Assembly: GCA_024691105.1 (NCBI GenBank)
Contig: JAILNY010000011.1
Span: forward strand, 1 to 38,759
Direction of reading: 5' to 3'
Length of the DNA stretch: 38,759 nucleotides
Origin: Treponema sp.
GTDB lineage: Bacteria > Spirochaetota > Spirochaetia > Treponematales > Treponemataceae
Shown here: positions 9,389 to 15,660 of the stretch, piece after piece
How positions within the stretch are numbered: the stretch's first letter is position 1
Layout of the letters: the number at the start of each line of letters is the position of its first letter
Notes under the pieces: model-generated
Told to the model about the DNA's origin: nothing
Database searches by the model: none
Seen by the model: the letters and a program-made list of their open reading frames with translations, nothing else
Made by a program: the position numbers and the translations under genes

Positions 9389-9577
9389 TTAAAAACGAAA
9401 GCGGAGACTTTGAGTGGACTGCTCAACGTGATTTTTTTCGATTGCAGAGGTCTGGGTGTATTTTTCAAGATAAGCTTTTACATCCTTATTAAAAAGGTCA
9501 CATGAGACAAATAGGAATGTAAAAACAAGAAAAGCAGCACAAATGCATTTTTCTACTGTTTTCTTGACAATTTTGAC
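9389..9577 (-). pseudogene. Truncated lipoprotein gene lacking a start codon
   Basis: The frame encodes a lipoprotein N-terminus: KIVKKTVEK, a hydrophobic stretch, then FLFVSC-DLF and KDVKAYLEKYTQTSAIEKN. I recognise this style from the first ~50 residues of large treponemal surface lipoproteins. It ends after only ~62 codons. The codon where a start is expected, a suitable distance after AGAGAGGG, is GTC (9577-9575), one base from GTG; a frame-shifted TTG nearby leads to a stop within nine codons. A good promoter remains upstream. The simplest reading is a remnant whose start and 3' portion were lost. Alternatively it could use a rare non-canonical start. Confidence 0.6.
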
Positions 9578-9595
9578 AAATTCCCTCTCTTTAAA

Positions 9596-9624
9596 ATTAT
9601 ACAGGAAATTTAGTCTGACTGCAA
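9596..9624 (-). promoter_or_regulatory. Sigma70-type promoter of the broken lipoprotein gene
   Basis: On the minus strand TTGCAG (9624-9619), a 17-base spacer, then a perfect TATAAT (9601-9596), followed by AGAGAGGG as a ribosome binding site. Transcription signals are intact although the coding sequence is not. Confidence 0.65.
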
Positions 9625-9701
9625 TAATTTTAATAAAAGATATCACAACATCATTTCTTAATGAATCTAAATTAAAAGCAATCGTCGATTCAAAACCTTC
9701 C

Positions 9702-9735
9702 ACACCTGGCGATTTTTACAACACCTGGCGATTTT
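9702..9735. repeat. 15-bp direct repeat upstream of the diguanylate cyclase
   Basis: ACACCTGGCGATTTT occurs at 9702-9716 and 9721-9735, 19 bases apart start to start. The second copy ends three bases before the -35 box of the diguanylate cyclase promoter. The position suits an activator or repressor site bound on nearly the same face of the helix; it could also be a simple local duplication. Confidence 0.6.
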
Positions 9736-9737
9736 GC

Positions 9738-9767
9738 TTGAGTTTAATTTATAAAACAGTGTATAAT
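9738..9767 (+). promoter_or_regulatory. Sigma70-type promoter of the diguanylate cyclase
   Basis: TTGAGT (9738-9743), an 18-base spacer, then TATAAT (9762-9767). The predicted start near 9774 rules out the in-frame TTG at 9772 as start codon and supports ATG 9793. Confidence 0.7.
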
Positions 9768-9792
9768 ACTATTGAGAAGAGATTTTATCGTT

Positions 9793-10959
9793 ATGGACCA
9801 TAACTACACCGTCGTCATTATAATCTGCATACTCAGCATGATTTTTCTTGCAATTGATGTCGGAAAAAATTCTATTCTCAATAAAAACGAAGTAAAATGG
9901 TTCAGAATAACATTCATTCTTGCAGCTCTTGGCGCATTCTGTGAATACATGGGTGTTCTGTTTGATAATCTCGACAATTCACCTGCAAAATTACACTGGA
10001 TAATTACCTTTGTAGAATTCAGTATTTCGCCCTTTCTTGCCGTATGTCTTGCGCACAGCAGTCTGATGAATCTTAAAGTAAAACCGATTCTTGTTGTGCT
10101 TGCAGGAAACGTAATTACACAAATTGTCTCTCTTTTTACAGGAATTATTTTTTTCATTGATTCAAACGGAACCTTTGTCCGCGGACAGTTTTACTGGATT
10201 TATCTTATTTTCTGCGGAATCAGTTTTATTTATATTCTGTATGTTTTTGTGCTTATCGGAATCAAATCGCATTTACGAAACATTCTCTGCCTTATACTTA
10301 TTGTTTCAATCGTAACCATCGGACAATTTGCAAACGCGATAAACGGAAAAATAAATTCAGGCTATGCTTCAATTTGTGTGACTGCGACCCTTTTATATAT
10401 TTTTATTCAGAATATGTTCCGTTATATGATGATGGAAACAATCGACCGCGAAAAAAATATTTCAAACCATGATGCTCTGACAAAGGTAATGAGCCGGGTT
10501 TCTTTTGATAACCGAGCAAGAGAGTTTGACAATAAGATTGCAGAAAAATCCGAAAACCTTAACTTTGCAGTCTGTGAATGCGATTTAAACAATCTGAAGC
10601 TTGTTAACGACACATTTGGTCACGATGCCGGAGACCAATACATAATCAGATGCTGCAAAACAATCTGTGACTTTTTTAAGCATAGCCCCGTTTTTAGAAT
10701 CGGAGGGGACGAATTTATTATAATCATTCAGAACGAAGACTATATAAATCTTGAACAGATAAAAAAAGCAGTAAAAAATTTTTCAATAGAAGAAATTAAA
10801 AAAGATATTCCTCTCAACGAAAAAAGATCTTTTGCGGCAGGCTTTGCTGTATTTGATTCTAATAAACATTTTTCATTCAGTGATGTCCTTAAAAAAGCAG
10901 ACATTGATATGTATAAAAACAAAGCTATGCTTAAAGACCTTTCAAAAAATAAAAAATGA
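9793..10959 (+). CDS. Membrane diguanylate cyclase (GGDEF)
   Basis: 388 residues from ATG 9793, preceded by AGAAGAG. The N-terminal ~210 residues hold about seven hydrophobic segments, a membrane sensor module of no family I can name. A GGDEF domain follows: NHDALTKVMSR, NNLKLVNDTFGHDAGD and the intact signature RIGGDEF (304-308). It should condense two GTP into cyclic di-GMP at the inner membrane. No RxxD inhibitory site is seen just before GGDEF, so product feedback may be absent. It is transcribed away from the adenylate cyclase operon and converges on the DUF5692-like gene across a bidirectional terminator. The 15-bp direct repeat upstream may regulate it. Confidence 0.93.
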   Translation: MDHNYTVVIIICILSMIFLAIDVGKNSILNKNEVKWFRITFILAALGAFCEYMGVLFDNLDNSPAKLHWIITFVEFSISPFLAVCLAHSSLMNLKVKPILVVLAGNVITQIVSLFTGIIFFIDSNGTFVRGQFYWIYLIFCGISFIYILYVFVLIGIKSHLRNILCLILIVSIVTIGQFANAINGKINSGYASICVTATLLYIFIQNMFRYMMMETIDREKNISNHDALTKVMSRVSFDNRAREFDNKIAEKSENLNFAVCECDLNNLKLVNDTFGHDAGDQYIIRCCKTICDFFKHSPVFRIGGDEFIIIIQNEDYINLEQIKKAVKNFSIEEIKKDIPLNEKRSFAAGFAVFDSNKHFSFSDVLKKADIDMYKNKAMLKDLSKNKK

Positions 10960-10973
10960 TAGCATTACTATCA
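10957..10973. promoter_or_regulatory. Second copy of the 17-bp operator-like palindrome
   Basis: TGATAGCATTACTATCA overlaps the diguanylate cyclase stop codon. It differs by one base from the perfect palindrome at 12375-12391, which sits on the promoter of the gene pair transcribed toward it. On the minus strand it is followed by a T-rich run, so it could also form a weak terminator hairpin. Confidence 0.5.
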
Positions 10974-11016
10974 AAGTTGTAAAATCAGCACTCTTTAAGA
11001 AAAAGGCATAAGCACT

Positions 11017-11050
11017 AAAAAAACCGCTCATTTCTGAGCGGCTTTTTTTT
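11017..11050. terminator. Bidirectional rho-independent terminator
   Basis: CCGCTCA (11024-11030) pairs with TGAGCGG (11035-11041) around a TTTC loop, flanked by A-tracts on the left and eight T on the right. It serves both the diguanylate cyclase (+) and the DUF5692-like gene (-), which converge here. Confidence 0.92.
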
Positions 11051-11052
11051 AT

Positions 11053-12165
11053 TTATTCTGCGCGAGCCATTGCTTCGTCAAAGTCTTTTGTGCCTTTCCA
11101 AATTTCTTTTGTGTAAGGATTTGTCTTTGTAGCAGTAGCTTTCTTAATGATAGCGGCAAGAACAAGAACGTTAATTGCAAGAGCAAAAACTGCGATAACG
11201 CCCTGGGCTTTTGGATCAGCTGTGATTCCCATATTAGAAATTGCCTGCTGAACTTCTGGTCCATTGTTTGCAATTGCAGAATTGTTGTAGATTGCCATAG
11301 AAGCATCGTACAATGCCTGTGCGCCAGTTCCATCCTGTGGGGCTCCGGCATACAAAGAAGGGAGTACAGAGAATGGCTTTGTCAACTGGAATGGTACAAC
11401 CTGAGCGAACATACACCAGATTGAAAGTGTAAATGCGCGGTTCTGAATCCATCCACCTTTGTTCCAGAATGTTGCTGCAAATGTAGGAGCAAGAAGAAGT
11501 GCAAGACCGCAGTACCATGCGTGTGTTGGAAGGTTCAAATATGTATATTCAAAATTCCATACATCATAAGCAAGAATAAACATCCATGTCATGTCAGGCC
11601 ACAACATATCTTTTTTACCAAGTGTTGTTTTCTTTGATGAGTAAATTCCCCACCAACCAGTCATACATGCAATGTTGATAATACCGGCAAGACCGTTAAG
11701 AAGGTTCCACCATCCACCATAGAGGAATACGCCTTCGTTAGATACCCACCAGCCACCTGTGATTCCACCCTTGATAGCAGATTCAAAATCAGATGCAACA
11801 GCAATAAGAATGTTGATAGCTACAATGATAAACGGCCAGCATTTGAACCATTCAGATTTTCCAAGTGCAGTCCATTTTCTTGCAAGAAAGATAAAACCAA
11901 TACAACCTATAGTTGCAGCGTACAACTTAGCGTAATGGAACCAGCCACCCATATACTTAATTACATACCAGTCAGCGGCAAATGTATTCTTACCGATTGC
12001 AGCAACTACAAAGTAGACTGTTAATGCTGCAGGTACAATGAAGAATACAAAAACTCCACCAAATTTTGTTCTTCCAAGTTCATTCAAAAGAACGAGACCT
12101 AAAAAAACCAAACACCAGCCGAGCAACTGTGTTGCTGCTGTTGAGCCATAAAGTTGAAATAACAT
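11053..12165 (-). CDS. DUF5692-like multi-spanning membrane protein
   Basis: 370 residues. ATG 12165 is chosen over the upstream in-frame codon because AGGAGG lies seven bases before it. The protein has about nine or ten hydrophobic segments and is strikingly rich in Trp and Gly, with motifs such as GGITGGWWVS, GGWWNLLNG and TGWWGIYSS. I believe this corresponds to the uncharacterised family DUF5692; no function is known to me. Charged Asp/Glu/Trp clusters inside the membrane (WPDMTWMFILAYDVWNFEYTY) suggest a transporter or channel rather than a simple anchor. It is preceded by the 51-codon zinc-ribbon gene (71-base gap), with which it shares a promoter and palindromic operator. Confidence 0.7.
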   Translation of the reverse strand: MLFQLYGSTAATQLLGWCLVFLGLVLLNELGRTKFGGVFVFFIVPAALTVYFVVAAIGKNTFAADWYVIKYMGGWFHYAKLYAATIGCIGFIFLARKWTALGKSEWFKCWPFIIVAINILIAVASDFESAIKGGITGGWWVSNEGVFLYGGWWNLLNGLAGIINIACMTGWWGIYSSKKTTLGKKDMLWPDMTWMFILAYDVWNFEYTYLNLPTHAWYCGLALLLAPTFAATFWNKGGWIQNRAFTLSIWCMFAQVVPFQLTKPFSVLPSLYAGAPQDGTGAQALYDASMAIYNNSAIANNGPEVQQAISNMGITADPKAQGVIAVFALAINVLVLAAIIKKATATKTNPYTKEIWKGTKDFDEAMARAE

Positions 12166-12236
12166 AAAACCTCCTGAGTGTGTTGTCACCGTGCATCCTT
12201 TTAGAATTCTCTAAGAACACCTTTGGGCCGGCATTT

Positions 12237-12392
12237 TCAACACGCCTCTATTTCTTTTATATTCATTTCATTGCCGCATTGCAAAACAGTATCTTCGCTT
12301 TTACAGTGCGGGCAAGTTTTACCGTTTTCTACAGTGCCAAAAGTTTTTCCGCAGGCGTTACAGATTATTACTACTGATAGTATTACTATCAC
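12237..12392 (-). CDS. Small zinc-ribbon protein, probably leaderless GTG start
   Basis: A 51-codon frame easily missed because it has no ATG. Starting at GTG 12392 it reads IVLLSVVII, then CNACGKTFG (C11, C14), KTCPHCKSED (C27, C30), with further cysteines at 39 and 51. Two CxxC knuckles 12 residues apart make a rubredoxin/zinc-ribbon-type metal site. The start codon falls exactly seven bases after a TATAAT box, so the mRNA would be leaderless, and the palindrome TGATAGTATTACTATCA supplies the first codons. It sits upstream of the DUF5692-like gene in the same transcript. It could be a metal-sensing leader protein or a partner of the membrane protein. The start is the least certain part; the Cys pattern strongly supports the frame. 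Confidence 0.65.
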   Translation of the reverse strand: MIVILSVVIICNACGKTFGTVENGKTCPHCKSEDTVLQCGNEMNIKEIEAC

Positions 12393-12427
12393 TAATCTAT
12401 TATATCACAGAAATCTAAGTAAAGCAA
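12375..12427 (-). promoter_or_regulatory. Promoter and palindromic operator of the zinc-ribbon/DUF5692 pair
   Basis: On the minus strand TTGCTT (12427-12422), a 17-base spacer and TATAAT (12404-12399). Immediately downstream, at +2 to +18, lies TGATAGTATTACTATCA (12375-12391), an 8+1+8 perfect palindrome. This is a classic position for a repressor blocking initiation or clearance. The binding protein is unknown. Confidence 0.7.
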
Positions 12428-12434
12428 AGGAAAT

Positions 12435-12470
12435 AAAAAAAAAGCCACTTCAGCGCGTTTCCGAAGTGGC
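12435..12470 (-). terminator. Terminator downstream of pgk
   Basis: GCCACTTC (12444-12451) pairs with GAAGTGGC (12463-12470); on the minus strand the hairpin is followed by nine T. It lies about 130 bases after the pgk stop and eight bases before the -35 box of the next unit, insulating the two. Confidence 0.88.
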
Positions 12471-12599
12471 CCCTATGATTTTAACCGCAGCACGCCTGAC
12501 GCGCTGTCGGTTAGAAATTGATTTCTCACGTGCGCAAAAGCGCATCGGGAGATTAAACAGTTTATACGGCAGTCAGCTTTACTGACTGTCCGTGTGAAA
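12471..12599 (-). other. Highly structured pgk 3' region (four consecutive hairpins)
   Basis: Between the pgk stop and its terminator nearly every base can pair locally: ACGG-CAGTCAG with CTGACTG-T-CCGT (12566-12593); TGCGC with GCGCA (12531-12544); AGAAAT with ATTTCT (12513-12526); AACCG-CAGC with GCTG-T-CGGTT (12483-12512). No reading frame makes sense here. It could be a structured 3' UTR, a processed small RNA or a palindromic repeat cluster. Confidence 0.6.
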
Positions 12600-13871
12600 C
12601 TACTTTGTTGCGAGGATTGCGATTCCTGGGAGAGTCTTTCCTTCGAGGAATTCGAGGGAAGCACCACCACCAGTAGATACGTGGCTCATCTTGTCTGCAA
12701 GTTTGAACTTGTTTACAGCAGCAACAGAGTCACCACCACCAACTACAGTCATAGCACCGCGACCAGTAGCATCAGCAACAAGCTGAGCAACAGTAGCAGT
12801 TCCCTTAGCAAATGCATCAAATTCAAATACACCTACAGGTCCGTTCCATACTACAGATTTTGCAGTAGAAAGAACTTCTTTGTAAGCTTCGATTGTCTTA
12901 GGACCAACGTCCATAGCCATAAGTCCGTCTGGAATATCAACACCGTCAACAGCAACTGGAGTAGCGTTAGCATCGAACTTGTCTGCAGCAACATGGTCTA
13001 CAGGAAGAACAATCTTAACACCTTTAGCTGCTGCATCTGCAAGAAGTTTTTTTGCTGTATCAATAAAGTCGTCTTCTACGAGAGAAATACCAACTTTGTG
13101 TCCCTGTGCCTTGAGGAATGTATAAGCCATACCACCACCAATTACGAGTGCGCTTGCGTTCTTAAGAAGGCTTTCGAGTACGGCGATTTTAGAAGAAACT
13201 TTAGCACCACCGATGATTGCTACCTGTGGTTTTGGAGGATTTTCTACCATTGGCTGGATGTATTTAACTTCTTTTTCCATGAGGAATCCACCAACAGATT
13301 CAACTGGCATGAATTTTGCGATAGAAGCTGTAGAAGCCTGATCACGGTGAGCAGTTCCGAATGCATCGTTAACGAAGATGTCTCCGTATGTAGCAAGTTC
13401 TTTTGCCATTACATCGCGCTCTGCAGCGTCTTTAGAAGTCTCTTCCTTGTGGAAGCGAACGTTCTCGAGCATTGCAACAGCTCCTTCTGGAAGAGCGTCG
13501 ATAGCAGCCTTCTGTCCGAGAGCATCAGTAAGGAATGTAACAGGCTTTCCAAGTTTTGAAGCAAAATATTCTACAACCGGCTTCATGCGGTTTTTACCGT
13601 TGATGAACTTTTCTGCATCAGCATCTGTCCATGTTTTTCCAGCCTTTTCAGCCTTTTCCTGAGCCTTTTTAACATCCTTTTTAGGATCTCCAAGGTGGCT
13701 CATAAGAACCAACGAACGTGGGCTCTGTTCAAGAATGTATTTGATTGTAGGAAGAGCTGCCATAATACGTGTGTCATCCTGAACAACTCCGTCCTTCATC
13801 GGTACATTGAAGTCAACACGCATGATAATGCGTTTGCCTTTAAGATCAACATCTTTTACTGTCTTAATCAT
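12600..13871 (-). CDS. pgk: Phosphoglycerate kinase
   Basis: 423 residues, near the usual family length (~390-420). It catalyses 1,3-bisphosphoglycerate + ADP to 3-phosphoglycerate + ATP in glycolysis, in the cytoplasm. Hallmarks include the N-terminal substrate loop RVDFNVPMKDG, SHLGDPKK, the FVNDAFGTAHRDQAS segment, GGAKVSSK, the hinge region WNGPVGVFEFDAFAKGT and the C-terminal nucleotide loop GGGDSVAAV. AAGAGG before ATG 13871 is a fair ribosome binding site. It lies 51 bases downstream of the RRM gene with no terminator between, so it may share that gene's promoter. A perfect TGAATAAATTATTCA palindrome sits in the gap (13896-13910). Confidence 0.98.
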   Translation of the reverse strand: MIKTVKDVDLKGKRIIMRVDFNVPMKDGVVQDDTRIMAALPTIKYILEQSPRSLVLMSHLGDPKKDVKKAQEKAEKAGKTWTDADAEKFINGKNRMKPVVEYFASKLGKPVTFLTDALGQKAAIDALPEGAVAMLENVRFHKEETSKDAAERDVMAKELATYGDIFVNDAFGTAHRDQASTASIAKFMPVESVGGFLMEKEVKYIQPMVENPPKPQVAIIGGAKVSSKIAVLESLLKNASALVIGGGMAYTFLKAQGHKVGISLVEDDFIDTAKKLLADAAAKGVKIVLPVDHVAADKFDANATPVAVDGVDIPDGLMAMDVGPKTIEAYKEVLSTAKSVVWNGPVGVFEFDAFAKGTATVAQLVADATGRGAMTVVGGGDSVAAVNKFKLADKMSHVSTGGGASLEFLEGKTLPGIAILATK

Positions 13872-13922
13872 ATAAAACCTCTTATATATATTTATTGAAT
13901 AAATTATTCACCAGATTAAAAA

Positions 13923-14207
13923 CTATTCTCGCGCTTCTCGTCTTTTATCAAATCTAGGACGACGCTCTTCAGCTTCGTTTACGCGAACTTTTCTTCCATC
14001 AATTTCTTTTTGATTTAAAGTACAAATCGCATTGTCAGCTGCAGCATCATCTGACATCTCTACAAAACCAAATCCCTTTGATCTGTTAGTAACTCTATCC
14101 ATAATAATAGAAACTGATAAAACTTCACCAAATTGAGAAAACTGATTTCTCAATGTCTCTTCTGATGTTGAATAACTTAAGTTACCAACATAAATTTTCT
14201 TTGCCAT
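13923..14207 (-). CDS. Small RRM-type RNA-binding protein
   Basis: 94 residues forming a single RNA recognition motif. RNP2 is IYVGNL (residues 4-9) and RNP1 is KGFGFVEM, both with the aromatic residues that stack on RNA bases. A short basic/acidic Arg-rich tail follows (EAEERRPRFDKRREARE). This is the bacterial RRM/Rbp type known from cyanobacteria and spirochaetes, presumed to act on mRNA structure or stability. The ribosome binding site is CGGAG. It has its own consensus promoter and is followed by pgk on the same strand. A specific RNA target cannot be read from the sequence. Confidence 0.92.
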   Translation of the reverse strand: MAKKIYVGNLSYSTSEETLRNQFSQFGEVLSVSIIMDRVTNRSKGFGFVEMSDDAAADNAICTLNQKEIDGRKVRVNEAEERRPRFDKRREARE

Positions 14208-14237
14208 CGTTTGCTCCGATTCTTTTTATATGTTTAA

Positions 14238-14266
14238 AAAATAGTAAAATGGGAAGGGAATGTCAA
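14238..14266 (-). promoter_or_regulatory. Sigma70-type promoter of the RRM gene
   Basis: On the minus strand a perfect TTGACA (14266-14261), a 17-base spacer and TATTTT (14243-14238). The -35 box lies just after the stop codon of the M16 gene upstream. Confidence 0.75.
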
Positions 14267-14274
14267 GGAGCGAT

Positions 14275-15648
14275 TTACAAACCCCTCATTTCAAACCAGC
14301 GCGACTTACCGTCAACCCAATAAGTCTTAAATACCCGTTTTACGTCCTCCGCCGTAACTTTAAGCGCCATCTCAGGAATTTTATCTGCCGAAGTTACATC
14401 TCCAAACTGTAAAATGCTTGAAGTAATGCGGGAAGCGATTCCTGATGAAGTACACTGCGAAGAATATTTTTTTGTTATATATGAATTAATATAACCTGTA
14501 AGACAATTTTCGATAGTATCGTAAGTAACGCCTTCTGCACTTACAGAAGAAATTACTTTTCCTTCCAGCATAAGAGCTTCACACTCCTTAAGATATTTTT
14601 CAAAATTTTCCATATCAGAGACTCTTACGCCGTAATCCATTCCGGCAGGGTCAAACGATGAATCAATAAAACTTGCAGGAGTATAGCAGGCTCCGTATTT
14701 TTCTCTAATAATATTGAACATTGTCGACGAATAAATGTCACTTACAATGCGCGCCGTAACATAATCGGGACTTGTAACTTCAGGTGTTGCAAAAACACGC
14801 ACTATAAATTCTTCGCCCGCTGCATTTTTGTGATGCAAAACAACTTTTTCTCCATCAAGATTCATAGTCCTTACAGGCTTAAAAGTTTTTTTATGTTTTT
14901 TCGGCGCAGGAATTTTTCCAAGCGTTGCATTAAGTTCTTCTAAAAAAGCATCTACATCAAGAGGTCCGACAGCAACGACCTTAATTCTCTCAGGATTTAA
15001 GATTTCTTTATGAAGCTTTTTCATATTTGCAATCGTAATATTTTTAATGGATTCCGGCTTTACATCTGAAGAAGTCAAAAGCGGACTGTCTTTATAAATT
15101 TCAGAATAAATTTTTTCAAACAGAATATCATCAGGATCGTTTGCTCTCTTCTGAAGCTGCTGTTCATAATTATTCATTAAAAGTTTATATTCATTCTGAT
15201 TGAATGCAGGATTAAGGAATTCATCAAGCAAAACCGGCAGCATCTTATCAAGATAATAATTAATACAGCTGACTCTTAAAACAGAACCGCAGTACATTGT
15301 ATAAGAAGAAACGGAAGTCTGCATTTTGTAAGCCATAGACTGAATCTGTTCATACGAATATTTTTTTGAACCATAGGTCATCATATTAAACAGACTCTGT
15401 TCAAGTCCGGAATATTCAGGACTCTGCAAAACAGAACCGCCTTCTACAACAATATATACAGCATCAACCTTATTCTGAACATCGGTGTTAATATAAACAG
15501 GAATAGAATTTAAAAGACGATATTCATTTAAATTGCCCGAAGCAGTTTTGTAAGTATTTACAACCTTATGTTCTGTTACAACTTCTTTTGCAAAAACAGA
15601 AACAGCACTTAATAAAACAAAAACAAATATTGATAATTTTTTTTTCAT
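14275..15648 (-). CDS. M16-family peptidase-like protein, catalytically inactive partner
   Basis: 457 residues with a signal peptide (SAVSVFA-KE). The fold is that of the insulinase/M16 family (VYIVVEGGSVLQSPEYSGLEQ, then a C-terminal half with REKYGACYTPASF), but the position of the HxxEH zinc motif reads LEQSLFNMM, so no zinc can be held there. Its start is 12 bases after the stop of the active M16 gene, with TAAGGAA as ribosome binding site. Adjacent active and inactive M16 proteins are a known bacterial arrangement in which both halves build one chamber, the inactive one supplying the Arg/Tyr substrate residues. Here RxxYG is present, which fits. Probably periplasmic. Confidence 0.88.
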   Translation of the reverse strand: MKKKLSIFVFVLLSAVSVFAKEVVTEHKVVNTYKTASGNLNEYRLLNSIPVYINTDVQNKVDAVYIVVEGGSVLQSPEYSGLEQSLFNMMTYGSKKYSYEQIQSMAYKMQTSVSSYTMYCGSVLRVSCINYYLDKMLPVLLDEFLNPAFNQNEYKLLMNNYEQQLQKRANDPDDILFEKIYSEIYKDSPLLTSSDVKPESIKNITIANMKKLHKEILNPERIKVVAVGPLDVDAFLEELNATLGKIPAPKKHKKTFKPVRTMNLDGEKVVLHHKNAAGEEFIVRVFATPEVTSPDYVTARIVSDIYSSTMFNIIREKYGACYTPASFIDSSFDPAGMDYGVRVSDMENFEKYLKECEALMLEGKVISSVSAEGVTYDTIENCLTGYINSYITKKYSSQCTSSGIASRITSSILQFGDVTSADKIPEMALKVTAEDVKRVFKTYWVDGKSRWFEMRGL

Positions 15649-15660
15649 ATTCTAAATTCC

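Noticed and set aside
12594..13559. Long open frame (321 codons) on the plus strand opposite pgk
   Set aside because: Composition is Ser/Cys/Asn-rich with no domain and it mirrors pgk codons; pgk itself is certain.
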